Of a stretch of DNA of 64,000 nt, positions 17,146 through 25,896 are shown one piece after another. The number at the start of each line of letters is the position of its first letter. Within the stretch, counting starts at the first letter, position 1. The stretch lies in contig NZ_JAPDOD010000008.1 of NCBI RefSeq assembly GCF_027587205.1, positions 62,001 through 126,000 of the forward strand. The letters run 5' to 3'. A program made the translations under genes and the position numbers. The notes under the pieces are model-generated. The model did no database searches, was not told the DNA's origin, and saw nothing but the letters and a program-made list of their open reading frames with translations. Origin of the DNA: Solirubrobacter ginsenosidimutans (GTDB lineage Bacteria; Actinomycetota; Thermoleophilia; Solirubrobacterales; Solirubrobacteraceae).

Positions 17146-17678
17146 CAACGCGAGCCGAAGTGCTGGACCCAGAGCTCGACCCGGCCGGTGTCGGAGAGCG
17201 TGACGACGCGGTTCGCGACGCCGGTGTCGCGGAAGCGCGAGTCGAGCAGGTTCGCCCGGTGCTGCGGCGAGTCCAGCCACGCCTGCACGATCTGCCGGGG
17301 CGTTGAGCCGGGGTCGGCCCACGCCAGGTTCTCACCCACCGAGAAGCAGCCGCGCGCGTAGCCGGTGCGGGCCATCGGGGCCCACATCCGGCTCCCGCAC
17401 GGCGTGTGGGTGAAGGTGCCGCAGCGCTCGATCGAGTCGACCTTCAGGGCGGCGGAGCGCTTGAGCGCGGCGGCGCCGCGCAGGGCGGCGCGGTGCGCCT
17501 GCGAGCGCGCCTGCGTCGTGAGGCAGAGCACGGCCGCCGCTCGCGCGCCCGCCGGCCCACCTGCCGCATCGGCTCCGGAACATTGCGCGGCGCGCGCTGG
17601 GGCCGCGGTCGCGAGGGAGCACAGCAGGAGGGCGGCAGCCAGCGTGAGACCGGCGGCCGGGCGTACGGCAACAGACAT
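17142..17678 (-). CDS. Secreted CAP-domain (SCP/PR-1-like) protein
   Basis: A 178-aa exported protein. The signal peptide ends at ATAAPARAA. The CAP fold is recognised from VGENLAWAD, QIVQAWLDSPQHRANLLDSRFRDTGV and the C-terminal WVQHFG. Six Cys residues suggest disulfide bonds. CAP proteins bind sterols, lipids or glycans outside the cell; the role of bacterial members is not settled. It is the only gene of its transcript as far as can be seen. Confidence 0.88.
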   Translation of the reverse strand: MSVAVRPAAGLTLAAALLLCSLATAAPARAAQCSGADAAGGPAGARAAAVLCLTTQARSQAHRAALRGAAALKRSAALKVDSIERCGTFTHTPCGSRMWAPMARTGYARGCFSVGENLAWADPGSTPRQIVQAWLDSPQHRANLLDSRFRDTGVANRVVTLSDTGRVELWVQHFGSRC

Positions 17679-17792
17679 GGACCAACCCGTGAGACGAACG
17701 TCGGAGGGAAGCGGCTCTGACCGAAGCCGCCGACCGGCAGTCTCGCCCGCCTAAGAGCAGGCCAAAAGGGCGCCGTCCCCGGTATGGGGGAG

Positions 17793-17810
17793 CCACCCCC
17801 CACCTGGGGG
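17793..17810 (+). promoter_or_regulatory. Inverted-repeat motif, possible operator
   Basis: CCACCCCC followed by a CACC spacer and TGGGGG, in the 206-bp gap between the divergent genes starting at 17678 and 17885. A very similar motif lies on the other strand at 20487-20503 before the membrane sensor gene. It could be a shared regulator site within the signalling island. The rest of this gap shows no gene. Confidence 0.3.
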
Positions 17811-17884
17811 AGAAGCCGTTCGCGCACCCCCCGGCGGAGGCGTATACCTCGGCGCGTCCTGTTCGTTCGCTCAGGAGCCCCTCC

Positions 17885-18256
17885 TTGCCCCTCCAGTCTT
17901 CGGTCTCGCCCGGCCGCACCCGTCGCGAGAACCTCCGTTTCCTGTTCTTCTGCGCGGCCTTGATCCAGGCCGCCGACGCCGCCCCCGCGGACGTCACGCT
18001 CGACGCCGATCTGGAGCGCGTGCTCGCCGCCCTCGCCCGCGGGGAGGACACCGGCGATCTCGCGCTCACCGGCAAGGGCTTCGAGCTGCACGGCCCGCTC
18101 GCGGCCGACACGTTCGCCGACGCGATCGACGAGCTCACCGCCAACGTCCGCGCCTGGACCGAGGCGGGCGAGGACATCGACGCCGCCGTGCGCGAGGTCG
18201 TCGCCGACAGCTACCGGCGCCACCGCGCGAAGACCAGCGCGTACGCGTTCAGCTGA
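17885..18256 (+). CDS. Small protein of unknown function
   Basis: A 123-aa acidic protein from a TTG start. The first 20 residues are basic and then partly hydrophobic (RRENLRFLFFCAALIQAADA), but this is not a clear signal peptide. The rest is helical and rich in Ala, Asp and Glu. It lies at the edge of the signalling gene island, and its end overlaps the converging NarL-type regulator by 8 bp. An inverted-repeat motif lies about 75 bp upstream. I do not recognise the family. Confidence 0.55.
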   Translation: MPLQSSVSPGRTRRENLRFLFFCAALIQAADAAPADVTLDADLERVLAALARGEDTGDLALTGKGFELHGPLAADTFADAIDELTANVRAWTEAGEDIDAAVREVVADSYRRHRAKTSAYAFS

Positions 18257-18902
18257 CCGCGATCTCGCCTTCGTACTCGAAGAGCGAGTTGATCAGCCCG
18301 ATCGCGACCGCCTGGGCGCTCGTGCGCGCGCCCAGCTTGCGCCGCACCTCGGCGAGATGTGACTTCACGGTCTCCTCGCCGACGCCCATCTGCTCGGCGA
18401 TGGCCTTGCGTTCCAGGCCCTGGGCAAGCAGCCGCAGCGCCGCCAGCTGCTTCGGGGAGAGATCCTCGAAGTCGCGCAGGTCGGCGCGCGCCGCGAACGC
18501 CGGCGACGTGTAGGAGCGCCCGCGCGAGGCGAGCAGCACCGCCTTGAGCAGGTCCGCCGCCGAATCGCCCTTGGACACCACGCCCTGGGCGCCCACCGCG
18601 AAGGCGCGCTCGGCCAGCCCGAGCTCGTCGACCCCGGTGTAGAAGACGACCTCGACGTCCTCGTGCTCGGTGCGCAGCCGGCGGCACAGCTCGAAGCCGT
18701 CGATGTGCGAGCCCTCCAGCGCGACGTCGAGCACGACCACCCGCGGGTGGCGCTCGCGGACCGTCGCCATCGCGTCCTCGGCGTCGTGCGCGAAGGCGAC
18801 CACGTCGATCTCGGGCCGGTTGTGAAAGAGGGTGCGCAGACCCAGGACCACCATCTGGTGGTCGTCCACCAAGACGACTGGTACGGCGAGCGCTGACGAC
18901 AT
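18249..18902 (-). CDS. NarL/FixJ-family response regulator
   Basis: A 217-aa response regulator. The receiver domain has VLVDDHQMV at the N-terminus, the phospho-acceptor Asp in VVVLDVALEG and a conserved Lys in GVVSKGDS. The C-terminal LuxR-type helix-turn-helix is clear (LSPKQLAALRLLAQGLERKAIAEQMGVGEETVKSHL). The ATG at 18902 is chosen because the receiver fold starts there. The gene just upstream on the same strand encodes a kinase-like protein without a recognisable ATP domain, so its phosphate donor is not obvious. Confidence 0.92.
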   Translation of the reverse strand: MSSALAVPVVLVDDHQMVVLGLRTLFHNRPEIDVVAFAHDAEDAMATVRERHPRVVVLDVALEGSHIDGFELCRRLRTEHEDVEVVFYTGVDELGLAERAFAVGAQGVVSKGDSAADLLKAVLLASRGRSYTSPAFAARADLRDFEDLSPKQLAALRLLAQGLERKAIAEQMGVGEETVKSHLAEVRRKLGARTSAQAVAIGLINSLFEYEGEIAVS

Positions 18903-18956
18903 GGGCCTCCCGACCGAAATCCTAGTCGAGCCCGATCGACCGCTCACGCGATCCAA

Positions 18957-19826
18957 TCAGCCAGATGGCGGTGCGGCGGGAAGGACCAGCGCGATCCCGA
19001 ACGGGTCCGTCACCACGGCCGAACCGCCCGCCGCAGCAACGATATGTCCGGCATGGGCGAGGTCGCCGACGGACCGCTCCGTCCAGTTGACCGGTATCCC
19101 GGAAGTTGTCGTGGTGACGTTCCAGCCGCCCGAATCTGGTCCGACCGCGAACACTGCGAAACGCTCATCTGCCGCCAGTCGCCGCGCGCACGCTCCCCAG
19201 CCGGCTCCGGGGATCAGCGTCAGGGGCGTCTCGCCCTCCGGGCCGGTCACCCTCACGGTCGCGTCGCGGCCCGCCGCGTCGAGCTCCGCACGCAGCGTCG
19301 CGACGATCGGCTCGGCCTCGCGGCGTGACTCCGGGTCGAGCACGGTCATCACCTCGCGCACGCCGGAGAGCCGCCGCAGCGCCTCGCGCGTCGTGCGCCC
19401 GAGCTCCTCCGGCAGCCCGTCCAGGTCCGACGCGTCGAACAGGCCGGCGATCGCCCCGTCGGCCACCGCCGACAGGGTCGACACGTCCGTTCGCAGCCGG
19501 TGAGTGATCCGCTCGAGCAGCTCCGCGCCCATCGCCGACGCCTGCCGCCCGGCGGCCTGCAGGCGCAGCGCCGCCTCGCGCGCGACGAAGTGCTCGAGCA
19601 GCCGCGCCGCCCGCGCGGGATTGGCCGGCGCGGCGTCGGCGAGCAACCAGCCGGCGGCGTCGCCGCAGCGCGCCTCGATCACCCACCCGCCCGCGGGCGG
19701 GACCGGCTCCACATGGCGCGGCGCGACGGGCCCGCCGGCGACGCGCACGGCGGCACGCCCCGCGACGTCGAAGCGCAGCTCGAAGCGAGCCGGACCGAAC
19801 AGCGCCGCGAACTCGTCGCCGGTCAT
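18957..19826 (-). CDS. Degenerate histidine-kinase-like protein
   Basis: A 289-aa soluble protein. Residues 95-160 look like a HisKA dimerisation helix pair with an H-box variant: ITHRLRTDVSTLS with His109, compared with the usual SHELRTPL. The canonical N, G1, F and G2 boxes of an ATPase domain are absent from the C-terminal part. It may therefore be a phosphotransfer protein, a kinase decoy or a scaffold, not an active kinase. It ends about 54 bp before the NarL-type regulator on the same strand, its likely partner. The family call rests on one motif and context. Confidence 0.6.
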   Translation of the reverse strand: MTGDEFAALFGPARFELRFDVAGRAAVRVAGGPVAPRHVEPVPPAGGWVIEARCGDAAGWLLADAAPANPARAARLLEHFVAREAALRLQAAGRQASAMGAELLERITHRLRTDVSTLSAVADGAIAGLFDASDLDGLPEELGRTTREALRRLSGVREVMTVLDPESRREAEPIVATLRAELDAAGRDATVRVTGPEGETPLTLIPGAGWGACARRLAADERFAVFAVGPDSGGWNVTTTTSGIPVNWTERSVGDLAHAGHIVAAAGGSAVVTDPFGIALVLPAAPPSG

Positions 19827-19853
19827 CGCCGGTTGTCTAGCACGCGCAGATGA

Positions 19854-20453
19854 TCATTCGCGGCGCTCGCCCGCGGCCGCCGCGCGGCGCAGGTCGCCGG
19901 GGCGCAGCTCGGTGCCGCCGGACTCGTCGAGCAGGTCGCCCATCATCCGCTGCGCCTGCTCGAGCGACCGCTCGCTGGCGATCCGAGCGTCCTCGACCTC
20001 GCCGATCGCGTACAGCTCCCGTGCCGCCAGCAGGCCCTGGACGATGTTGTCGTTGATCTCCAGCGCGCGCCGGCGCCGCGCGGCGAGGTCGGGAAACAGC
20101 GAGGCCTCGTCGCGGACCGATGCGTGCAGGCGCATGGAGAGGTAGAGCACGCCGGCCGCCGCGGTTCCCAACGGCAACAGGACCGAACCCCACGTCACGC
20201 CGTTGCGCAGCGCGAGGGCGTGGGCGTTGTCGATTCCGAAGGAGGGGAGCAGCATGTTCCCGGCCGTCCACAGCGAGCGCAGCGCGCTCGTGAGGAAGAC
20301 GAGCGCGAGCGCGACGCCGAGCGGGTTGGCCCGCAGCGAGAGCTGCCCTGTCCGTTTCAAAGGCGCCGTGATCAGCCACGCGATCAGCAGGTAGGTGAAC
20401 GCGGTCAGGAGGTTCCCAACGGTCACGACGGGCCAGAGCATCAGATCCAGCAT
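19854..20453 (-). CDS. Membrane sensor, kinase-like without phospho-His
   Basis: A 199-aa protein with about four hydrophobic segments (roughly 5-30, 44-62, 64-76 and 86-106), then a cytoplasmic helix pair like HisKA_3. At the position of the phospho-accepting His stands Asn134 (ALEINDNIVQGLLAA), and no ATPase domain follows. Similar 'NDNIVQGL' proteins occur in Actinobacteria next to NarL-type regulators. ATG at 20453 is used; an in-frame TTG at 20543 would add 30 unlikely residues. Its role may be to dimerise with, or gate, another kinase; this is inference. Confidence 0.65.
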   Translation of the reverse strand: MLDLMLWPVVTVGNLLTAFTYLLIAWLITAPLKRTGQLSLRANPLGVALALVFLTSALRSLWTAGNMLLPSFGIDNAHALALRNGVTWGSVLLPLGTAAAGVLYLSMRLHASVRDEASLFPDLAARRRRALEINDNIVQGLLAARELYAIGEVEDARIASERSLEQAQRMMGDLLDESGGTELRPGDLRRAAAAGERRE

Positions 20454-20486
20454 GCCGTGCGGGCCCGACGTAACGAACCCCGGCCT

Positions 20487-20503
20487 CACCCACTTGGGGG
20501 TGG
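20487..20503 (-). promoter_or_regulatory. Inverted-repeat motif, possible operator
   Basis: Read on the minus strand this is CCACCCCC, then AAG and TGGGTG. It lies 34 bp upstream of the ATG at 20453. It matches the motif at 17793-17810 in sequence and in orientation relative to the downstream gene. Confidence 0.3.
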
Positions 20504-20548
20504 CCCGCGGTTTCGGCCGCGGCCGCACGGCGATACTTAGCAATAACC

Positions 20549-20938
20549 GTGTCCGATGCCACCACCCGCGCCCGCGTGCTGCTGGCGGACGACCATTCCC
20601 TGATGCGCAGGCTGCTGCGCCGTGCGATCGACGCGCACCCGCAGCTCGAGCTCGTCGCCGAGGCCGCCGACGGTGCCGAAGCCCTCGCGCTCGCGCGGTC
20701 GCTCGCGCCCGACGTCGTCGTGCTCGATCTCGCGATGCCCGAGCTCGACGGGCTCCAGGTCGCGGGCTCGCTGCGCGCCGACCTGCCGGACTGCGCGATC
20801 CTCGTCTTCTCGGCGTTCGAGGCCGAGCGCGCGGCGAGCGCGGCGCTGGCCGCCGGAGCCGACCGCTACCTCGAGAAGGCCGCGGGCTTCGAGGCGGCGG
20901 CGCAGGCCGCGGCCGAGCTGGCCGTCACCCGCCGCTGA
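20549..20938 (+). CDS. Receiver-only response regulator
   Basis: A 129-aa stand-alone receiver domain from a GTG start. The acidic pair is in LLADDHSLM, the phospho-acceptor Asp in VVVLDLAMPELDG, and a conserved Lys in YLEKAAG. There is no output domain, so it probably passes phosphate on or binds a partner, as CheY/Spo0F-type proteins do. It is divergent from the Asn-substituted membrane sensor. It converges with the multi-PAS kinase gene, overlapping it by 14 bp. Confidence 0.88.
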   Translation: MSDATTRARVLLADDHSLMRRLLRRAIDAHPQLELVAEAADGAEALALARSLAPDVVVLDLAMPELDGLQVAGSLRADLPDCAILVFSAFEAERAASAALAAGADRYLEKAAGFEAAAQAAAELAVTRR

Positions 20939-23147
20939 GCGGGACGAGCACGGTGAACTCCGAGCCCTCGCCGCGGCCGGGGGAGCGCGCGAGGATCGTG
21001 CCGCCGAGGCGCTCGAGCATCCGCCGCGCGACGGCCAGCCCCATACCGGTCCCCGGCTGATCGGAGACGCCCCGCTCGAAGAGCCCGAAGATGCGATCGA
21101 GCTCCTCGTCGGAGAGCCCGACGCCGTTGTCGGCGACGCGGACCTCGATGATCGTCTCGCCCTTCTCCGCGGCGATCACGATCCGCGGCGTGACGCCATC
21201 GCGGCGGTACTTGATCGCGTTGCTGATGACGTTCTGCAGCACGGCGGAGAGCTCGGTGCGCGGGACGTCGACCGCCGGCACGGGCTCCTGGACCTCGATC
21301 GCGGCCCCGCACTCGACGGCGGCGGCCCGCAGCGCGTCGATCGCGTCCCGGATCGCCACTTCCAGCGTGACCTGCTCGCCGGACTCGCGGCCCAGCGCCA
21401 CCTGCGCGACCTCCATCAGCCCGCGGACCTGCCCGCTGAGCCGGCTCGCGGCCGCGTCGATGTGCTCCATCAGCTCGCGCTCGTCGGGGTCGAGGCGTTC
21501 GCGCGCCGCTTCGATCACGGCTCCCGCGCTGAGCCGGATCGAGTTCAGCGGCTCCTGCAGGTCGTGGCTGGCCGCGTAGGCGAAGCGCTCGAGGTCGGCG
21601 TTGGAGCGCTCCAGCAGCGCCGCACGCTCGCGCAGCTCCTCCTCGGCCTCCACGAGGTCGGTGATGTCGCGGATCATCGCCAGCGCGCCGTGCCAGCTCC
21701 CGTCGAGCAGCGTCAACGGCGCCACCGAGATCTGTGCCGGGAAGACGCTGCCATCGGCGCGGATGCGGTTCGAGCGCCCGCTGAGGGTCTCACCGGCGTT
21801 GACGCGCTCGATGATCTCGTGGACGCGCTCGCGCTCGCCTTCGGGCACGGTCAGCTCGACGTAGCTGCGGCCGATCGCGTCCTTGGCCGCGAGGCCGAAC
21901 ATCTGCTCGGCGCCGGGGTTCCAGGTCGCGATCCGGTCTTCGCGGTCGCGCGCGATGATCGCGTCCGGCGCGGCCTGGACGAGCGCCGCGAGCTGCATGC
22001 GGTCGGTCTCCGCGCGCCGCATCTCGGTCACCTCGGCGGCGATCACGCCGAGCGCCTCGGGGTCGCCGCCGGGCCCGGGGATCGGGAACTTCGTGGTGAC
22101 GAAGGTCCAGTTTCCACCGCTCGACCCGCGCCACGTGTTCTCGAACGTCAGCGGCGCTCCGGCTTCGAGCACCGCGCGGTCCTGCTGCTCGAGCTGCTCG
22201 CCGAACTCGTCGCCCCAGATGTCGCGATCGGTGCTCCCGATGATCTCTTCCGGGGTGCGCCGGACCGCCTGGGCGCCGAGCGTGCTGAACATCAGGTAGC
22301 GGCCCGAGATGTCCTTGACCGCGAGCACGTTGGGCGCGTGCTCGACGAAGCGCTCGAGCATCCGCTGCGCGCGGCGGCGCGCGGAGATGTCGAGCACGAT
22401 CAGCGCGGTGCCCTGCATCTTGCCGTCCGGGCCCATGATCGGGCTGGCGTTGAGCTCGGCCTCGACGTGCGAGCCGTCACGGCGCCGCGCGACCCCCTCG
22501 CGCCGGACCGTCTGCCCGGCGATGAGCGCGTCGCGCACGTCGGGCATCAGGTGCTGCTCGTGATCGGCGACCAGCACGCTGACGGGCCGGCCGATGACCT
22601 CGTCGGCGCGCCAGCCGTACAGGCGCTCGGCGGACGGGCTGAAGAAGAGGATGTCGCCCTGGCGATCGACGCCGACGATCGCCTCCTCGGCCGCGTCGAC
22701 GATCGCCCGCAGCGTCGCGACGTCGGCTTCCGTCGCGAGCCGCTCGGTCACATCGCGAACCACGCCGACGGTGCCGAGGATGTCGCCGTCCGCGCCGCGG
22801 ATGGGGGAGATGACGACCTCGGCGCGGAACCCGGAGCCGTCGCTGCGCAGCAGCCGGATCGGCAGCGTGACCCGGTCGACCTCGCCCGCGGTGACCCGCC
22901 GACAGGACTCGCGCGTCGCCGCACGCGCCGCCGGCTCGACGAGCGTGTCGATCGATTTTTGGCCCAGGATCTCGCTTTCGCGCACGCCGAAGAGCGCCTC
23001 GGCGGCCGGGTTGACCAGCCACAGGCGGTTCTCGAGATCGGCCGCGATGGTCGCGTCAGGCAGGCCGGCGAACGCCGCGGCCAGCCTCGCACCCTCGTCT
23101 GCATGCCCGCGGTGATCCGTCACTCCGCGACCCAGCATAGGTCTCAT
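20925..23147 (-). CDS. Multi-PAS histidine kinase
   Basis: A 740-aa soluble sensor kinase. Four PAS domains with PAC ends follow each other: about residues 15-140 (DATIAADLENRLWLVNPAAEALFG), 145-265, 270-390 (NVLAVKDISGRYLMFS) and 395-510. HisKA follows with the phospho-acceptor in SHDLQEPLNSIRL, then HATPase_c with NVISNAIKY, DNGVGL, FGLFER and GTGMGLAVARR. The kinase lacks membrane segments, so it senses a cytoplasmic or diffusible signal. The start at 23147 gives an ATGA overlap with the receiver-only gene upstream, which strongly suggests the two work together. Confidence 0.93.
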   Translation of the reverse strand: MRPMLGRGVTDHRGHADEGARLAAAFAGLPDATIAADLENRLWLVNPAAEALFGVRESEILGQKSIDTLVEPAARAATRESCRRVTAGEVDRVTLPIRLLRSDGSGFRAEVVISPIRGADGDILGTVGVVRDVTERLATEADVATLRAIVDAAEEAIVGVDRQGDILFFSPSAERLYGWRADEVIGRPVSVLVADHEQHLMPDVRDALIAGQTVRREGVARRRDGSHVEAELNASPIMGPDGKMQGTALIVLDISARRRAQRMLERFVEHAPNVLAVKDISGRYLMFSTLGAQAVRRTPEEIIGSTDRDIWGDEFGEQLEQQDRAVLEAGAPLTFENTWRGSSGGNWTFVTTKFPIPGPGGDPEALGVIAAEVTEMRRAETDRMQLAALVQAAPDAIIARDREDRIATWNPGAEQMFGLAAKDAIGRSYVELTVPEGERERVHEIIERVNAGETLSGRSNRIRADGSVFPAQISVAPLTLLDGSWHGALAMIRDITDLVEAEEELRERAALLERSNADLERFAYAASHDLQEPLNSIRLSAGAVIEAARERLDPDERELMEHIDAAASRLSGQVRGLMEVAQVALGRESGEQVTLEVAIRDAIDALRAAAVECGAAIEVQEPVPAVDVPRTELSAVLQNVISNAIKYRRDGVTPRIVIAAEKGETIIEVRVADNGVGLSDEELDRIFGLFERGVSDQPGTGMGLAVARRMLERLGGTILARSPGRGEGSEFTVLVPLSGG

Positions 23148-23500
23148 GCACCGGTCAGCCGCTCCAGAGCGGCCAACATCTCGGTGAATCCACTCTTGGC
23201 GACGACCGCGTCGACCAGTGGGCGGACGGCTTCGACCTCGGCCGTGTCGTCGGCGGCGGAGTGCAGGATCAGCTTCGCGCCCGGCTCGCGGTCGCGGAAC
23301 GCCTGCACGAGCTCGAGCCCGCTCATGTCGGGAAGGTAGAGATCGAGCAGCACGGCGTCCTGGCCGCCGAGCAGCCGCAAGCCCTCGGCGGCGGTCGGCG
23401 CGGTGTCTGAGACCTCGTAGCGACCGTCGGAGCGCAGGAAGACTTTCAGCGCGAGCGCGACGGCCGGATGATCGTCGACCACGAGCACGCGCTTGGGCAT
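23144..23500 (-). CDS. Receiver-only response regulator
   Basis: A 118-aa receiver domain without an output domain. It has VLVVDDHPAVA, the phospho-acceptor Asp in VLLDLYLPDMSG and a conserved Lys in VVAKSGF. The stop codon shares bases with the start of the multi-PAS kinase (ATGA), so the kinase is its probable phosphodonor. As there is no DNA-binding part, the signal must be passed to another protein. Confidence 0.9.
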   Translation of the reverse strand: MPKRVLVVDDHPAVALALKVFLRSDGRYEVSDTAPTAAEGLRLLGGQDAVLLDLYLPDMSGLELVQAFRDREPGAKLILHSAADDTAEVEAVRPLVDAVVAKSGFTEMLAALERLTGA

Positions 23501-23567
23501 CGGTGCGCACGCTACTGATCTTCCGAGGCGCCCGCGAGCGAGCGGACGCCTCGGTCCAGTCGACCGG

Positions 23568-23861
23568 TTAGTCGACCATCGGCGCGTAGAACTCGCGCTT
23601 GCGCTCCTGCAGGCGCGGGATCGCGTCCCCGAACCCGTGGGTCTTGAAGTGCTCGGTCTCCGTGTGGGCGGTGTAGGCGGCCTCGTCGACGTACTGCTCG
23701 TAGATGAAGAACTTCGTGGGGTCCTCGGGGTCGCGATTGGGGATGTACACGAGCACTCCCTCCTCGGCCCGCGACGGCTCCACCAGCGCCTGCAGGGCGG
23801 ACGCGACCGCGTCCTCCTCGCCCGGCTTGGCGATCCACGTCACGGCGACGGTATAGGCCAT
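23568..23861 (-). CDS. Antibiotic biosynthesis monooxygenase (ABM) family protein
   Basis: A 97-aa ferredoxin-like-fold protein of the ABM/quinol monooxygenase group: VTWIAKPGEEDAVASAL, LVYIPNRDPEDPTKFFIYEQYVDEAAY and HTETEHFKTHG. Members are cofactor-free oxygenases or heme-binding proteins that act as dimers. It is the last gene of the molybdenum hydroxylase operon and overlaps the XdhC gene by 22 bp. It may treat a product of that pathway. Confidence 0.88.
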   Translation of the reverse strand: MAYTVAVTWIAKPGEEDAVASALQALVEPSRAEEGVLVYIPNRDPEDPTKFFIYEQYVDEAAYTAHTETEHFKTHGFGDAIPRLQERKREFYAPMVD

Positions 23862-25006
23862 GCTGCCTCTGCTTTCTCTTGGTCTTCGGTGGTGTCGGCG
23901 TGGCGGATCGGCCCTTCGGCCTCCCGCAACGGTTGTCCGTGGCGCCCGGCCCGGTGCGCGATGATCTCGGCGAGCACGGAGACGGCCGTCTCCTCGACGG
24001 TGGAGGCGCCGATGTCCAGCCCGCACGGGGCGAACACGCGCTCGATCTCCTCGTCGGTCACGCCGACGTCGCGCAGCCGCCGGTTGCGGTCCGACGTCGT
24101 GTTGCGCGAGCCGAGCGCGCCGATGTAGCCCGCGCCGGTGGAGAGCGCGGCCTGCACGGCGGGCACGTCGAGCTTGGGGTCGTGGGTGAAGATCAGGACC
24201 GCGTCGCGCGGCCCGAGCTCGACCCCTTCGAGGACCTTGTCCGGCCAGCCGATCTCGATCTCGGCGGCGGCGGAGAAGCGGCTCGACGCGAGGAACGCGG
24301 AGCGCGGATCGGCGATCGTCACCTGGTAGCCGAGGCCCTTGGCGAGCGGCGCGAGCGCGGCGGAGAAGTCGATCGCGCCGAAGACGACCATCCGCGGCGG
24401 CTCGGCCTGGATCGAGGAGTACACCCGCAGGCCGGAGCCGAGGCTCGAGCCGTCGGTGCCGAAGTCGCGCATGCTCGACCGGCCTTCGGCGAGCAGCCCG
24501 CGGGCCTCGCGCGCGGCGTTCTTGTCGAGCAGCTCTCCGCCGCCGAGGCTGCCGGTCACGCCGGCGGCGTCGACGAAGAGCTTGGCGCCCGCGCGCTCGC
24601 CGTCGACCAGCGTGACGAGCGCGGCCGGGGTGTGCGCGATCGTCGCCTCGAGATCGCGCAGGACCGCGTCGCGGTGCTCGTCCTTGAGCTCGTGGATGAA
24701 GATGTGGACGATCCCGCCGCACATCAGCCCGACGGTGCCGGCCAGCTCGTCGCTGATCCCGTAGGTGACCAGCTGCGGCGGTCCGCCCGCGTCGAGCATG
24801 TCCATCGCCGCGGCGGCCACCGCGCCCTCGACGCATCCGCCCGTGATCGAGCCCTCGATGCCGCCCTGATCGTCGATGTACATCGAGGCGCCGACGTCCA
24901 GCGGCGAGGAGCCGTCGACCTGCACCAGCAGGCCCGCGACGACCCGCCGGCCATCGCGCAGCCATCCGGCGACGGCGGCGGCGGTGTGCTGTACGGGTCG
25001 AGTCAT
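23840..25006 (-). CDS. xdhC: XdhC/CoxI family molybdenum-cofactor maturation factor
   Basis: A 388-aa XdhC-type protein. The N-terminal XdhC_CoxI domain has VDGSSPLDVGASM, GSITGGCVEGAV and LMCGGIVHIFIHEL. The C-terminal Rossmann-like XdhC_C domain has MVVFGAIDFSAALAPLAKGLGYQVTIADPR and IGALGSRNT. XdhC binds molybdenum cofactor, helps its sulfuration and inserts it into xanthine-dehydrogenase-type enzymes. This matches the split molybdopterin subunit encoded upstream in the same operon. The start at 25006 overlaps the amidohydrolase stop as ATGA. Confidence 0.92.
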   Translation of the reverse strand: MTRPVQHTAAAVAGWLRDGRRVVAGLLVQVDGSSPLDVGASMYIDDQGGIEGSITGGCVEGAVAAAAMDMLDAGGPPQLVTYGISDELAGTVGLMCGGIVHIFIHELKDEHRDAVLRDLEATIAHTPAALVTLVDGERAGAKLFVDAAGVTGSLGGGELLDKNAAREARGLLAEGRSSMRDFGTDGSSLGSGLRVYSSIQAEPPRMVVFGAIDFSAALAPLAKGLGYQVTIADPRSAFLASSRFSAAAEIEIGWPDKVLEGVELGPRDAVLIFTHDPKLDVPAVQAALSTGAGYIGALGSRNTTSDRNRRLRDVGVTDEEIERVFAPCGLDIGASTVEETAVSVLAEIIAHRAGRHGQPLREAEGPIRHADTTEDQEKAEAAWPIPSP

Positions 25007-25896
25007 CCGTGATCCTCCTCCTCGGCAAGCCGGTAAACGCGACGTGCGGTCCGGCCCAGGACGTCCGCGCGCACCTGGTCCGGATACTCGGCGAGGACAC
25101 CGAGCCACGTATCAATGAGGCTAGAGAAGTCGGTCCACAGGCTTTCGATCGGGAAGTTCGATCCGAACATCGCGCGGCCAGGGCCGAAGGTGTCGAGGAC
25201 GACCTTCGTCACGTCGGCGATCAGCTCAGGGTCCACTGTGTGGACGAACGTGCCCTGGCCGGAGAGCTTGACCGCGACGTTGGGGTGGTGGGCGAGCTGC
25301 GTGAGCGCCTCGCGCCACGGCTCGCCGGCGATCGGCATGCCCGCGTGGATCAGCACGAACGTCAGGTCGGGGTGGGCGGCCACGAGGCGCTGCGCCGACT
25401 CGAGCTGGTTCGGGAAGACCTGCAGTTCGAACAGCAAGCCCAGCTCAGGCAGCTTCGCGAGGTTTTCGTTGAACGTACGATCCGACGCCCGGTCGGGGCC
25501 GGTGGCAAAGCGAAACGCCTCCTGCTCATGCCAGTGCAGCTGCAGGCGGGTGCCGCGCAGCAGCGGTGAGACCTCGAGCTGCTCTCGCATCGTCGCGAGC
25601 GCGTCCGGGCTGAAGAGGTCCGCGGAGCCGACGATCGCGTGCGGCCAGCCGGTCCGCTCGTGCTGCTCCTGCACCCACGCGACTTCTTTGACCGAGTCCT
25701 CGAGCCGCCAGTTGGCCTGCACGTAGACGGACTGGCTGAACCCCTTCGCCTGCGCGTCGGCCTTGTACTCCTCGGCGGTGTACGCCTTGCCCTGCAGCGG
25801 CTCGTAGGGACCGAAGATGCGCGGGATCATCGGGCCGTCGAGCCAGGGGAGGCCCTGGGCCGGCCAGATGTGGTGATGCGCGTCGACGTAATTCAA
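25003..25896 (-). CDS. Amidohydrolase-2 family hydrolase (lactonase-like)
   Basis: A 297-aa TIM-barrel metal-dependent hydrolase of the amidohydrolase_2 group. It has the N-terminal metal motif YVDAHHHIW, a middle LIHAGMP, a VAVKLSGQGTF strand and the late MFGSNFPIESLW Asp/Asn region. This group includes lactonases such as the 2-pyrone-4,6-dicarboxylate and L-fuconolactone hydrolases, and decarboxylases. Here it may open a lactone or lactam formed after hydroxylation. The start is TTG, sharing bases with the CoxE-like stop (TTGA). Confidence 0.88.
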   Translation of the reverse strand: MNYVDAHHHIWPAQGLPWLDGPMIPRIFGPYEPLQGKAYTAEEYKADAQAKGFSQSVYVQANWRLEDSVKEVAWVQEQHERTGWPHAIVGSADLFSPDALATMREQLEVSPLLRGTRLQLHWHEQEAFRFATGPDRASDRTFNENLAKLPELGLLFELQVFPNQLESAQRLVAAHPDLTFVLIHAGMPIAGEPWREALTQLAHHPNVAVKLSGQGTFVHTVDPELIADVTKVVLDTFGPGRAMFGSNFPIESLWTDFSSLIDTWLGVLAEYPDQVRADVLGRTARRVYRLAEEEDHG

